DNA of 64,000 nt from Sedimentisphaera sp050251615 (GCA_050251615.1 JBFWMM010000008.1:1-64000); one strand, 5' to 3'. Shown: positions 25,031 through 34,083, counted from the first letter of the stretch. Numbers and translations: made by a program. The notes: a model not told the origin generated them from the sequence alone.

Positions 25031-25821
25031 CCCTTGAAGATGTCTGTGTTGAGGTTGTCAAACTTGTCAAATGTGGTTCTGGTGCTGAGCTTGATGTTCA
25101 AAAAACCCGTGAACGACATTGATATGAATATACCGAGCATAATGGCAATCTGGTATTTTATCGCGGTAAAGGGCAGTGAGCCGCCGAGTATCTGGCCTGT
25201 CATAATCCCCGGAAGTGACACAATTCCAATCGTACCCATAACTGCCACCGTAGGCATTAAAGACGCCCTCATAGCCTCAGCGACAAACGGCCTTATGGCT
25301 TCATTTTTAGTGGCGCCCATCAGAAGATAGCTTGAATACAGCTTTCGATTGTCGTCAAGCTTGTTGTAAAATCGTTCAAGTATGAGTACGTTACCGCGCA
25401 TACTGTTACCGAGAAGCATTCCTGTAAGCGGAATGAGATAACGAGCATCATACAGAGGCTCCGGCGTAACGACTATGCACATCATGAACGCCGCTACGAA
25501 GCCGGTCGATATTGTTATCGCGATAAATATCGGAAGAAAGAAATACTTCCGGTTCAGACTCGCATTTGACATAACGCTCAGGTTTGCCGCCATCAACATG
25601 ATAAACAACCACCCGATATTCAGCAGAGGGTTGTTAAGTATGAAGATGTATTTCAGGAATACGCCCACAAGCAGCAATTGCAGAGACATCCGCAGTACCG
25701 AAATAAGCAGCTTCTTTGTTATGCCGAGCTCGTAATGAATTATGATAGCCAGGGACGGCAGAAGCAGCAGGTACAACGCTGCCAGACGAGGCAACGATAT
25801 TTCAACGGTACCGTTATTCAT
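25027..25821 (-). CDS. FetB-type ABC transporter permease (UPF0014 family)
   Basis: This 264-residue membrane protein has about seven predicted helices. Landmarks shared with the FetB family are VLRMSLQLLLVGVFL near the start, LTGMLLGNSMRGNVL, a coupling-region segment ALRPFV-like (EAIRPFVAEAMRASLMP), and LPGIMTGQILGG. The family exports iron or modulates metal homeostasis with the FetA ATPase. Its start overlaps the ATPase stop by 4 nt (ATGA). The GTG of the next gene overlaps its own stop. The exported substrate is inferred from family only. Confidence 0.85.
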   Translation of the reverse strand: MNNGTVEISLPRLAALYLLLLPSLAIIIHYELGITKKLLISVLRMSLQLLLVGVFLKYIFILNNPLLNIGWLFIMLMAANLSVMSNASLNRKYFFLPIFIAITISTGFVAAFMMCIVVTPEPLYDARYLIPLTGMLLGNSMRGNVLILERFYNKLDDNRKLYSSYLLMGATKNEAIRPFVAEAMRASLMPTVAVMGTIGIVSLPGIMTGQILGGSLPFTAIKYQIAIMLGIFISMSFTGFLNIKLSTRTTFDKFDNLNTDIFKG

Positions 25822-26447
25822 ACGATTCTCCCCTCATTCATTTCAATTTTACGGTTGCAGAACTCCGTCCAGTCCGGGTCATGGCTGACAGAAAGCACTG
25901 TATAGGAGTCGTCAGAAAGCTCTTCAATCAACCGCTGTTTGCTGTGCGGGTCAAGAGCGCTGGTGGGCTCATCAAGCATAAATATCCGTTTGCCCAGCAG
26001 AATTGCGCGGGCAAGCGCGACCCTCTGCTTTTCACCGCCTGAAATAATTTTTACGCTTTTATCCAATATTGTTTCATCAAGACCGAGCCTGTAAAGTACA
26101 TCCTCTACACTTTTGACAGCCGGTCGCTTATTTCTGTTGGCCTTGAAACTGAACGGCATCATAATCGCATCAAGTGCGGTGCCATTGCCGAGATCCGGTT
26201 CCTGAGAAACAAAGCCGATCTGCGAACGTATTTCGCTTATGTTGGCATGCGTAACCTGCTCACCGCGAAAGGTGATGACTCCGCTTGTGGAAGGGAGTAT
26301 CCCTGCAATCGCCATAAGCAATGAGCTCTTGCCTGCGCCTGATGGCCCCGATATGACGTACCTGCTGCCAATCTCAAAAAAGCAGTTTATATTATCCAGT
26401 ATGACTTTGTCGCCGGATGAGGCGCACAAATCAACAAGCTCAATCAT
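25818..26447 (-). CDS. FetA-type ABC transporter ATPase
   Basis: The 209-residue ATPase partner of the downstream permease has Walker A GPSGAGKS at 34-41, Q-loop FVSQEPDL, signature ISGGEKQRVALARA, Walker B IFMLDEPTSALDP and switch His in SVSHDPDW. ATG 26447 has GGAGG 5 nt upstream and is preferred over an ATG four codons earlier. It overlaps the end of ribF by 8 nt and the permease by 4 nt. The three genes thus form a tightly coupled cluster. A role in iron or heme-related efflux is family inference. Confidence 0.88.
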   Translation of the reverse strand: MIELVDLCASSGDKVILDNINCFFEIGSRYVISGPSGAGKSSLLMAIAGILPSTSGVITFRGEQVTHANISEIRSQIGFVSQEPDLGNGTALDAIMMPFSFKANRNKRPAVKSVEDVLYRLGLDETILDKSVKIISGGEKQRVALARAILLGKRIFMLDEPTSALDPHSKQRLIEELSDDSYTVLSVSHDPDWTEFCNRKIEMNEGRIV

Positions 26448-27456
26448 CAAAGCCTCCATACATCTTTAAGTTGTTTGCGGAGAGCAGTTCACGCGCAAGC
26501 GCACAATCCTTTTCAATCTGCGAAACAAGTTTTCCCGTATCAGAAAAGGCCTGCTGATTCCTCAATTTGAAAAGAAAATCCATTGCGAGCCATTTACCGT
26601 ATATCTCGCCGGCAGGAATCGATTCAGTGGAAAGGATATGAGCCTCGGTAAGTAAGGGACAGCCATCTTTGAACGTTCTTGCCCTGCCAATGCTGTACAC
26701 TGCGGGAAGAAGGGTGGCGGGGCGGTACTTCGTTACGGATTGTTCTGATTCTTCGAGCTGCACGTATCCTGCGTAAACACCGTCTGCAGGTTGCACCTGG
26801 TCAACGGGCTCAATGTTTGCAGTAGGGAAGCCTATTGTGCGACCGATACCCCTGCCCTTTATGATTTGGCCGTAAAGCCTGTAAGGGCGGCCAAGCGCAA
26901 GGCAGGCGTCTTCGCATTGTCCGCTCTCAATAAACCTTCTTACAAGCGTGCTGGAGACTTTCTGTCTGCCTGAAGAGAAGTCCATTTCATGGAGTTCCAC
27001 GCGGTGCGTGCTGAAACCGTATTTGCGTCCTAATTTGCTAAGAGTCTCAATGTCACCACTGCGACCGTAACCGAAATGAAAATCGGCTCCTTCCACTACC
27101 GCGATGAGGTTGAAGCGGCGAAACAAAAAATCGCTTACAAACTGCTCCGGTGCCATATTTAAAAGCCTGAGGCTGTCGGTTATAATCGCAAGTTCATCCA
27201 CGCCGGCTCGTTCAAGCAATTCTGCCTTCATATCAATAGTAGTAACGAGTTTCGGCGTTTTTTCGGGATGAAGCAGATAAACCGGATGCGGCTCAAACGT
27301 AACGGCAATAACTTTATCTGCACCATGCCAATCCACTATCTTTCGTGCTTTTTTTATTATTTGAAGGTGTCCGATATGGACGCCGTCGAAGTTGCCTATC
27401 GTAACCACGCTGAAGCCATCGGGCTTATAATCATCCTGACAAGTAATTTTAATCAA
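26440..27456 (-). CDS. ribF: Bifunctional riboflavin kinase/FAD synthetase
   Basis: RibF makes FMN from riboflavin and then FAD. The adenylyltransferase domain shows TIGNFDGVHIGHLQI at about 19-33 and VEGADFHFGYGRSGD. The kinase domain has GRGIGRTIGFPTANIEP and DGVYAGYV. Of the 338 residues all expected blocks are present. The start is TTG at 27456 with GGAGAG 8 nt upstream. Its end overlaps the FetA-type ATPase, and it starts 24 nt after the rhomboid gene. FAD supply fits the flavoproteins at the left of the window, but they are not physically linked. Confidence 0.93.
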   Translation of the reverse strand: MIKITCQDDYKPDGFSVVTIGNFDGVHIGHLQIIKKARKIVDWHGADKVIAVTFEPHPVYLLHPEKTPKLVTTIDMKAELLERAGVDELAIITDSLRLLNMAPEQFVSDFLFRRFNLIAVVEGADFHFGYGRSGDIETLSKLGRKYGFSTHRVELHEMDFSSGRQKVSSTLVRRFIESGQCEDACLALGRPYRLYGQIIKGRGIGRTIGFPTANIEPVDQVQPADGVYAGYVQLEESEQSVTKYRPATLLPAVYSIGRARTFKDGCPLLTEAHILSTESIPAGEIYGKWLAMDFLFKLRNQQAFSDTGKLVSQIEKDCALARELLSANNLKMYGGFDD

Positions 27457-27480
27457 TGCGGTATCTCTCCAGGGCTCTCT

Positions 27481-28662
27481 TCAGAGCTTTTTTTTAATCT
27501 TGCTGAGTTCCAAACGGCACATTTCAACCTGCCCCTGCTCATGCAGATTGCCAAGGGCAGCTTGCAGATACTCGGCCGCATTTTCTGGTTTGTTGAGGTA
27601 GCGGGAAAGAAGCACACCAAGCATAAGGTCAATGTGTCCAATATATTCATAGTCTGAGTATTTATCACGAAACAGTTTGTACGCTCTTGCCGCGACGGCC
27701 GCCTCGCCAAGCTCCATTAGGCAGTTGGCCAGATCGAGCTGTTGCTGCCGAGGCAACACCTCTGCCGGAGAGATTTTGAGAAGCCCCTTATACTCAAGCG
27801 CGGCTGTGTTGAGGTCGTTATTATCAATGGCCTGTTGTATCAATGCAACTTTACCATTCACGTGTTCATCAAGTGTAGTGCCTGTGTGTGTTTTTTGTTT
27901 TACGACAGACAGCCGCCATTTGCGCTTGTCTGATTCAATTCGCAAACGCGGTGCTAAACTGTACTCAGTGCGGCGTTTAAACTGCTTAAGCATATACAAG
28001 ATATCAACGCCGTCTCCCTTGAGTATTCCGCTGAGGAGCATTATAAGCGATACGATTATCCCGAAACCGTATCCGCCAATGTGGGCGAGATTAGCAACGT
28101 GCGCACCAGCATACTGACCTGTAACATGCAAGTCGAATATAAGTATCTTTAATATGATAAATATAAACGCAGGCAGTTTGAACCGCACCGGTACGGCGGG
28201 CGCGTAGAAAAAACTGATATTGCTTTCAGGGTATAGCACAAGGTATGCTCCGGTAACCGCGGCGACGGCGCCGCTGGCACCGAGCAGGTCGGTATCGCAG
28301 TAGAACGAGTAGATGAGCCCCGAAACTACAGCGCCGCAGATAAAAAAGCACAAATATGCAACATTCCCGAGCCTGTCGTTGATCTTGTTGCCGAAAATAA
28401 AAAGAAAGCATATGTTACCGAGTATGTGCCATATGTTAGAATGCAGAAAGGCGTATGTTATAAATTGCCATAGCTGCGGGCGAGCGGAATGGAGTACAAA
28501 CACATCAGCCCACGGCTTGAGCGGCTCAATAAAGGTTCTGTAGCCGTACCTTACTTCAACAGGGGAGTATGTGCATGCGAACACGAACAAACATACAGCA
28601 ATGATTGTGAAGTTCATAAAGGGCGTATGTTTCAGCTTTATATCGCTGTTAATAGGTATCAC
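27481..28662 (-). CDS. Rhomboid-family intramembrane serine protease with C-terminal cytosolic extension
   Basis: The 393-residue protein has about six predicted helices in the first 225 residues. The active-site motif GASG is at 128-131 (Ser130), the HxxxxHxxxN segment at 74-83 contains WHILGN, and His194 in ANLAHIGGYGFG completes the dyad. The C-terminal 170 residues (about 225-393) are soluble and alpha-helical with repeats such as ANCLMELGEAAVAARAYKLF, probably tetratricopeptide-like. Start GTG at 28662. It cleaves membrane-anchored substrates; the extension may recruit partners. It is 24 nt upstream of ribF on the same strand. Confidence 0.85.
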   Translation of the reverse strand: MIPINSDIKLKHTPFMNFTIIAVCLFVFACTYSPVEVRYGYRTFIEPLKPWADVFVLHSARPQLWQFITYAFLHSNIWHILGNICFLFIFGNKINDRLGNVAYLCFFICGAVVSGLIYSFYCDTDLLGASGAVAAVTGAYLVLYPESNISFFYAPAVPVRFKLPAFIFIILKILIFDLHVTGQYAGAHVANLAHIGGYGFGIIVSLIMLLSGILKGDGVDILYMLKQFKRRTEYSLAPRLRIESDKRKWRLSVVKQKTHTGTTLDEHVNGKVALIQQAIDNNDLNTAALEYKGLLKISPAEVLPRQQQLDLANCLMELGEAAVAARAYKLFRDKYSDYEYIGHIDLMLGVLLSRYLNKPENAAEYLQAALGNLHEQGQVEMCRLELSKIKKKL

Positions 28663-28710
28663 AGGCGGTCTCTAATAATTACATAAACATATGTACAGAA
28701 TTGTAATTTG

Positions 28711-29415
28711 TCAATTATTGTTTTTCTCTGTAAGACAGTGGTGGCAGGGGGTTCGCCCTGAATCAACAGCCTCTTTCAGGTTGTCAAATAATATAAGGTT
28801 GTCTTCCGTAATGCGTTTTGCAGACGGGCAGTTTTCAAGGTGGTAGATTTTGCTGTTTTTCGATGCGCAAAACTTCAACACCTTTGCCTGCTCTGATAGC
28901 GGCTGCACAGCATCATATTGCTCAGTTTTTTCCTCGGCCCGGATGACAGTTGCCGGCTTATCACTCTTTGTATCAATGGGTTGTGGCGCCTCGGCGGATT
29001 CGTGAACAGCGGGCGGGGCGGGCTCAGATTTTTCCGCCAGGGCCTCTTCAATAAGGATCCGTGACAGGTTGAGGCCGTTAATCTTTATATCGCCGACAAG
29101 AGCAAACTCCCCTTCACATCGTTTCAAATGATTCAGAGTAATATCAGGGCAGTTTATAAGTAACCTGTCGAGAAAGCGTGAAAGCTGCGTTTTGTAGAAA
29201 GGCAGCGATTGCTCATTAACCGTGGCCGGTACCGCAATTCCCCTCGGATAAACGGCAATTGCCTTGCCGAACAGCTCCGGCCATGCCGGTACGTTCACCG
29301 AAATTGACAGATTGCCTATGGAACCGGCATATTCACAATGGACTGAATTTGGGTCAGCGCAAAACGCCGACATACCGGCAAACAGAAAAAACAACAGGGC
29401 GGTAATCAGCTTCAT
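28711..29415 (-). CDS. Secreted protein: nuclease-fold remnant plus Ada-like Cys motif
   Basis: A signal peptide (about 1-20) precedes a region (35-130) whose strand order VNVPAWPELFGKAIAVYPRGI and VGDIKINGLNLSRILIEEALA resembles staphylococcal-nuclease-fold proteins, but the catalytic Arg/Glu pattern is not kept. A low-complexity Pro/Ala/Glu linker follows. The last 50 residues have CASKNSKIYHLENC, then PCHHC, matching Ada-type zinc-binding modules that read XNSKIYHXXXC...PCXXC. The four cysteines are likely metal or disulfide ligands. The gene starts 3 nt after hydF ends on the minus strand. Function is unknown; I describe folds only. Confidence 0.7.
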   Translation of the reverse strand: MKLITALLFFLFAGMSAFCADPNSVHCEYAGSIGNLSISVNVPAWPELFGKAIAVYPRGIAVPATVNEQSLPFYKTQLSRFLDRLLINCPDITLNHLKRCEGEFALVGDIKINGLNLSRILIEEALAEKSEPAPPAVHESAEAPQPIDTKSDKPATVIRAEEKTEQYDAVQPLSEQAKVLKFCASKNSKIYHLENCPSAKRITEDNLILFDNLKEAVDSGRTPCHHCLTEKNNN

Positions 29416-29418
29416 TTT

Positions 29419-30666
29419 TCAGCCCCCGAAATTGTCAAGGCTCTCTTTATACGCATTCCAGGCAGTTGGAAACGGCCGAAGTGCCCTCTCAAAAATGCCG
29501 AGAGTATATGCGATAGTAAGCCCGTAATTTGTTATGGGTACACCAAACTCACGCGCCTGCATAATGCGCGAAAGCATCTCACGTTTATTCCACATACAGC
29601 CGCCGCAATGGATAATCAAACGATAATCCGTTATGTTCTGAGGCCAGTCGCGGCCACGCCAGTGGTCTATTTCAAGCTTGCCGCCGACAAACTGATGTAG
29701 CCAGCGGGGTATCTTCACCGTGCCTATGTCCTCGGTTATGGGGTGATGTGTGCAGGATTCGCATATCATCACCTTATCGCCAGGCCTCAAATTCTCAATT
29801 GCCATGGCGCCGCGTGCCATTTCGGCAAGCTCTGCCTTATATCTTGCAAAAAGTATGCTGAAGCTCGTCATCGGGATATCGTCCGGAGTGTCCGCGGCAA
29901 CCTTCAAGAAAGCTTGCGAATCGGTAACGACTATATCAGGTTTAGCTTTGAGCCGGTCGAGTACGCTGCCAAGCTCACGTTCCTTGCATACAATCGCAGA
30001 GGCATCGCCGTCAAGCAGGTCGCGGATGGTCTGCACCTGCGGAAGAATAAGGCGACCTTTCGGAGCCTCCTTGTCAATCGGAACAACAAGAACCGCAAAC
30101 CCGCCCGGAGATACAAGATCGCTCAAAATAGAATCATTTTCAAAAAAATCCTGCGGAGCGGTCGAAAGTATCGCGGAGCGCAGGTTTGAAATACCATCAC
30201 CGGTCTCTGCACTTACGGCTACAACAGTTTTGTGGCGCGCGGAGGCATTTTCATGCTCGGCCTCTGAGAGGCCGGTGGCATCGATTTTGTTGTAAACGAC
30301 TATGTACGGAATTTCAAGCCGGTTGAACTCGGCGGCCAGATCTTCTTCAAAGCTGTCCCACCTGCCGGCTTCCGTGATAATAATCGCCAGGTCGGTGCGG
30401 CGTACAGTGTCCCTTGTCTTTTTGATTCTCATCTCGCCGAGCGCGCCGATGTCATCAATGCCCGCGGTATCTATAAAAAGAACCGGTCCCAGCGGAAGCA
30501 ACTCCATCGGTTTCTCAACGGGGTCAGTTGTTGTGCCGGCATAATTCGATACAATGGATGACTCCTGGCCGGTCAACCGATTCAGGATAGAGCTTTTGCC
30601 GGCGTTACGCTTGCCGAACAGTCCTATATGTAGCCTGTGGGACTTTGGAGTACTTTGCATTATCAT
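29419..30666 (-). CDS. hydF: [FeFe]-hydrogenase maturation GTPase HydF
   Basis: HydF is the scaffold and GTPase that delivers the 2Fe subcluster to [FeFe]-hydrogenase, with HydE and HydG. The GTPase domain shows G1 GKRNAGKSS (18-26), DTAGID (66-71) and NKID (126-129). The dimerisation and cluster domains end with Cys305/His307 (CTHH) and His353-Cys354-Gly-Gly-Cys357, matching the CxH...HCxxC cluster motif. All are intact in 415 residues. ATG at 30666 or 30660 is possible; AAGAG spacing favours 30660. HydE, HydG and the hydrogenase are not in the window, so they are elsewhere. It implies an anaerobic, H2-metabolising organism. Confidence 0.93.
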   Translation of the reverse strand: MIMQSTPKSHRLHIGLFGKRNAGKSSILNRLTGQESSIVSNYAGTTTDPVEKPMELLPLGPVLFIDTAGIDDIGALGEMRIKKTRDTVRRTDLAIIITEAGRWDSFEEDLAAEFNRLEIPYIVVYNKIDATGLSEAEHENASARHKTVVAVSAETGDGISNLRSAILSTAPQDFFENDSILSDLVSPGGFAVLVVPIDKEAPKGRLILPQVQTIRDLLDGDASAIVCKERELGSVLDRLKAKPDIVVTDSQAFLKVAADTPDDIPMTSFSILFARYKAELAEMARGAMAIENLRPGDKVMICESCTHHPITEDIGTVKIPRWLHQFVGGKLEIDHWRGRDWPQNITDYRLIIHCGGCMWNKREMLSRIMQAREFGVPITNYGLTIAYTLGIFERALRPFPTAWNAYKESLDNFGG

Positions 30667-30780
30667 ATCTCTTGATTGTTAAAACAAGCGTTATTATAGT
30701 GTTTAGTGGCGGGGCTGTCCAATTATTCCTGTAAAACAAACGCACGATAATTTATGTTCTGTTGCATTAGTGGTGTTAAG

Positions 30781-30813
30781 AAAAAAACAGCTCTTCTTTG
30801 CTGCTGTTTTTTC
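30781..30813 (-). terminator. Intrinsic terminator downstream of tRNA-Leu(TAG)
   Basis: On the minus strand a stem pairs about AAAAAACAGC with GCTGTTTTTT across a 10-nt loop and ends in a T-rich run. It lies 5 nt beyond the tRNA 3' end. Confidence 0.75.
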
Positions 30814-30817
30814 TTAA

Positions 30818-30899
30818 TGCGAGCGAGAGGAGTCGAACCTCCACACCCTTGGGTACCAGAACCTAAATCTGGCGCGTCTGCCAATTCCGCCACGCTCGC
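30818..30899 (-). tRNA. tRNA-Leu, anticodon TAG
   Basis: The acceptor GCGAGCG pairs with CGCTCGC and discriminator A. The anticodon stem CCAGA/TCTGG encloses loop TTTAGGT, giving TAG for leucine codon CUA. The long variable arm and the T-arm GGTTCGACTCC fit tRNA-Leu, 82 nt long. The CCA end is not encoded. It begins 5 nt after xseB ends and is followed by a terminator, so it may be transcribed with xseB. Confidence 0.97.
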
Positions 30900-30904
30900 C
30901 TGTC

Positions 30905-31111
30905 TTACTCCGACTCGGTCAGAGTGATGATTTTTTCTTCGCACCGCTTCAGTATTTCTTTACAGTGGGCTATAAGTTTCATTCCTTCTTCGTATTTCTT
31001 AAGGCTTTCTTCTAAACCGACTTGCCCGTTCTCAATCGACGAGACAACGTCTTTGAGCTTGCCGATGGCCTGTTCAAATGTCAGTTCCTGTTTGTTTGCT
31101 TTTTCAGTCAT
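30905..31111 (-). CDS. xseB: Exodeoxyribonuclease VII small subunit
   Basis: XseB pairs with XseA to form exonuclease VII, degrading single-stranded DNA. The 68-residue protein carries the family pattern LTFEQAIGKLKDVVSSIENG and LEESLKKYEEGMKLIAHC, a helical hairpin. Length is typical. xseA is not in the window. It is followed 5 nt later by tRNA-Leu(TAG) on the same strand. Confidence 0.93.
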   Translation of the reverse strand: MTEKANKQELTFEQAIGKLKDVVSSIENGQVGLEESLKKYEEGMKLIAHCKEILKRCEEKIITLTESE

Positions 31112-31154
31112 ATTCTTATCCGTTAACTTGAGCCGGCATTATATTGTTAATCAG

Positions 31155-31697
31155 CTAAAACTCAATACCTTTTCTGGCCGCAATCCCTTTATCGAACGGA
31201 TGCTTGATGCATTTGACCTCCGTAGCCAAATCCGAAAGTTCAATGAGCTGCTCGGATGCACCGCGGCCGGTAAGAACAATTTCAACCCTCGGATCCCTTG
31301 TTTTAATCAGCTCTTTGATTTGCTCAATATCGATCAGTCCTATATTCACGCAGTAACATATTTCATCAAGCACAATCAAATTGTACTCTCTGTTTTGAGC
31401 CATTTTGAGGATCATCTCCATTGCCATTTTGATTTGAGATGAAGCAATTGCCCTGTCTCTCTCGCAATTGGGAGAGTTTAGCATATCCCATTGAAAATCA
31501 ATTACGCCAAACTCTATCGGTAATTCATAGCTTTCGCATAAGTTTCTTTCGGACAATTCAAGACTTGCCGGCTTTAGAAACTGATAAAACAGCACATTGT
31601 TGCCGTCTCCCGCCGCCCTGAGGCTAAGGCCGAGCGCTGCGGTTGTTTTGCCTTTGCCGTCACCTGTATAGAGCTGCACAAGTCCCTGTTTAATCAT
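31155..31697 (-). CDS. Cob(I)yrinic acid a,c-diamide adenosyltransferase (CobO/BtuR type)
   Basis: The 180-residue enzyme attaches adenosine to corrinoids for coenzyme B12. The P-loop GDGKGKTT is at 12-19, and the family motif IVLDEICYCVNIGL and VLTGRGAS follow. ATG 31697 begins MIKQGLVQLYTGDG; a longer frame to 31853 is rejected because it runs through the murD coding region. The start overlaps the murD stop by 8 nt. No other cobalamin genes are near. Cobalamin use elsewhere, for instance by corrinoid methyltransferases, fits but is not demonstrated. Confidence 0.9.
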   Translation of the reverse strand: MIKQGLVQLYTGDGKGKTTAALGLSLRAAGDGNNVLFYQFLKPASLELSERNLCESYELPIEFGVIDFQWDMLNSPNCERDRAIASSQIKMAMEMILKMAQNREYNLIVLDEICYCVNIGLIDIEQIKELIKTRDPRVEIVLTGRGASEQLIELSDLATEVKCIKHPFDKGIAARKGIEF

Positions 31698-33039
31698 TAC
31701 ACTTGCTCCTTGCCATTGCGCTGAACATATCGCCTCTCTGCTTAAAGTTGTCAAACATATCGTAGCTGGCGCAGGCCGGAGAAAGAAGAATACTGTCCCC
31801 TGATTGAGCAAGTCCGGCAGCAAAATCGACTGCCTCTTGAAGGGTACCTGCATAGACTACTTTACAGCGATTCCCTGCGCAGCCTTCAATTAAACTGCCT
31901 ATCGTTTTTGCAGTTGTTCCGATAAGCACCGCGGCTTTAACTCTTTCGGCAGCAAGCCTGCACATATCGTCAAAAGGAATCTTTTTGTCGTATCCACCTG
32001 CTATTAACAGTATTCCGCCATCAAAAGCATTGATGCCGGCTATTGTGCTTTCGGGAGTTGTAGAGATCGAATCGTTGTACCATTTTATGCCGTTTGATTG
32101 CGCGACGAGCTCAAGCCTGTGTGGAAGCGCCTTAAAAGCGGCAAGTGAGGAGGCAATAGTCTCATCGTCAACGCCGAATGCCCTACAAATACTGCGTGCG
32201 GCGGCGAGATTGCTTTTGTTGGCCCTGCCCGGTAGCGGATATTTCTGATACACCCGCTGCGGCACATCCTCGGCAGAAAACTTCTGAACACTTACCCCCG
32301 CAGGCATTTCATTACACCAGCTCGAACTTACCGGGTCTTCAGCGTTCAGAAATGCAAAACCGCCGGTAAGATTTTGAAACATTGTTTTCTTTGCGTTGCA
32401 ATAATTCTCAAACGTGCCGTGCCTGTCGAGATGATTCGGCGTAAGGTTTGTTATCGCGGCAACATAGGGCGCAAGCCTGAACGTGTCGAGCTGTTCGGCC
32501 TGAAAGCTTGAAATCTCAAGCACAACCACGTCCTCTGCCGTGATTTCGTCAAGCGCCGTCATCAGGGGCAGGTTGCCAATATTCCCGCCAAGCCAGGCCT
32601 TTCTGAACTCGCAAGCCCCGCTCTCGCAAGCATGCGAGAGAATATGATAAGTGAGTGCGGTTGTAGTGCTTTTCCCGTTTGAGCCTGTGATAGCTACAAT
32701 TTTCGCCGGGCAACGCTCGAAAAACAAGGCGATTGAAGATGTTACAACCGCCCCGCTGTCTCTTGCAATTTGTATAAACCGGTTTTCAGGGGGAACCGCA
32801 GGATTTACAATAAGGACATCGCATTCGCGAAAATCTTCCTCTTTATGTTCCCCGCAGGCTATACTGACATTTGGCAAAGCCGCAAGTTCGTCGATATTGT
32901 GTATCTTCTCCGCAGGAGAAAGATCTGCCGCGAGCACTCGTTCGGCAAACCGTGATGCGTATTTAACGGCATCATGCCCCCCGCCAAACTTGCCAATTCC
33001 CATGACAAGCACTCTCGCCCCGTCGAGATTTACAGGCAT
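31690..33039 (-). CDS. murD: UDP-N-acetylmuramoylalanine-D-glutamate ligase
   Basis: MurD adds D-glutamate to UDP-MurNAc-L-Ala in peptidoglycan synthesis. The 449-residue protein has the ATP-binding loop AITGSNGKSTTT around 115-126, ISSFQ and TNLTPNHLDRHGT of the central domain, and YNDSISTTP with the catalytic region of the C-terminal domain. It starts 10 nt after pyrF and its stop overlaps the cobO-type start. It shows that this organism keeps a peptidoglycan pathway, which some planctomycetes were once thought to lack. Confidence 0.95.
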   Translation of the reverse strand: MPVNLDGARVLVMGIGKFGGGHDAVKYASRFAERVLAADLSPAEKIHNIDELAALPNVSIACGEHKEEDFRECDVLIVNPAVPPENRFIQIARDSGAVVTSSIALFFERCPAKIVAITGSNGKSTTTALTYHILSHACESGACEFRKAWLGGNIGNLPLMTALDEITAEDVVVLEISSFQAEQLDTFRLAPYVAAITNLTPNHLDRHGTFENYCNAKKTMFQNLTGGFAFLNAEDPVSSSWCNEMPAGVSVQKFSAEDVPQRVYQKYPLPGRANKSNLAAARSICRAFGVDDETIASSLAAFKALPHRLELVAQSNGIKWYNDSISTTPESTIAGINAFDGGILLIAGGYDKKIPFDDMCRLAAERVKAAVLIGTTAKTIGSLIEGCAGNRCKVVYAGTLQEAVDFAAGLAQSGDSILLSPACASYDMFDNFKQRGDMFSAMARSKCND

Positions 33040-33049
33040 ATTATACCCT

Positions 33050-33988
33050 TCAGCCTTGCATTGCCCTTGTCAGTATTTCATTAGCATCGATTGTTGCCTG
33101 TTCGATGCACTTCTCCCAGTTGTCGCCGAATTGATCGGTATAAACAGGATTTTCATATGCGTAAAGTATTCCACGAGAAGAATTTATGAGCGCACCGCTC
33201 ATATCGTTTTTGCAGAAACGCACGCAATCGGCAGCCTGACCACCCTGCGAGCCGAATCCCGGCACGAGAAACCAGACGTTGGGATATTTTATCCTGAGGT
33301 TTGATGTATGTTCAGGGGTTGTACCGCCGATTACCATGCCGATATTGCTGTAACCGGACTCGCCAATCCTCTTGGGCTGGTTGGCTATTTCTGCGGTGAT
33401 TTCGGCCAATATCTGATAAAACGCTTCGCCCGTTTTGCTGATGGCATCCTGAAGCCTTGCCGCTGAGGGGTTGCTTGCACGCACCCACACAAAAACTCCG
33501 TTGCCTGAATCCGTAGCGGTGTCTGCAAAGGGCAGAATGCCATCTGCGCCTGCAAAGCCATTGATAGTTATGGCGTCCGGTGCTACAACATTGAGGCTTT
33601 TGAACTTCGGTTCTTTGATGTGCGCATCGGCGTATGCAAGGCACGTGTGCCCGATGTCGCCGCGCTTGACATCACCAATTACCTGAATCCCCATGGATTC
33701 AGCCTCGGTAACAAGGCTGTAGTATGCTTCGAGGCCGTCCCAGTAGAACTTCTCGAAATATGCCACGTTCAGCTTAACCGCAGGTACCAGCGGAGCCACA
33801 ATCTTCAATACTCTGGCGCAGTAGTCGAGTGTTGCGTCGATAACCGCGTCAATGTCGTTGGGGGAATTGCCGTAACGTTTGCGAATTTCTTCGGGCAGTC
33901 TGCCGTAAACGGGGTCAATTCCTACGCATAATACGCTCTTCTTTGCCTGTACGGCGCTGTAGAGTCTGTCTCCAAAATGTTTTGCCAT
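33050..33988 (-). CDS. pyrF: Orotidine 5'-phosphate decarboxylase
   Basis: PyrF makes UMP from OMP. The 312-residue protein is the longer type-2 form. The catalytic DVKRGDIG with Lys108 at residues 106-113 and VCVGIDP near 21-26 are intact, and a VIGGTTPEH phosphate loop lies at about 220-232. AAGGAA precedes the ATG. It starts a minus-strand run pyrF-murD-cobO. The upstream region (33989-34344) is shared with gatCAB on the opposite strand. Confidence 0.94.
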   Translation of the reverse strand: MAKHFGDRLYSAVQAKKSVLCVGIDPVYGRLPEEIRKRYGNSPNDIDAVIDATLDYCARVLKIVAPLVPAVKLNVAYFEKFYWDGLEAYYSLVTEAESMGIQVIGDVKRGDIGHTCLAYADAHIKEPKFKSLNVVAPDAITINGFAGADGILPFADTATDSGNGVFVWVRASNPSAARLQDAISKTGEAFYQILAEITAEIANQPKRIGESGYSNIGMVIGGTTPEHTSNLRIKYPNVWFLVPGFGSQGGQAADCVRFCKNDMSGALINSSRGILYAYENPVYTDQFGDNWEKCIEQATIDANEILTRAMQG

Positions 33989-34083
33989 TTTCTATTCCTT
34001 TTAAATGTTCGCTGCATAATTGCGACCGGCGCGAGCTGCCGAAACAGACGCGCGAATCCATCCTTGAAATATAGTTATTTGAC

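Noticed and set aside
31698..31853. N-terminal extension of the cobO-type protein
   Set aside because: It lies within murD coding sequence, and the P-loop is correctly placed from 31697.
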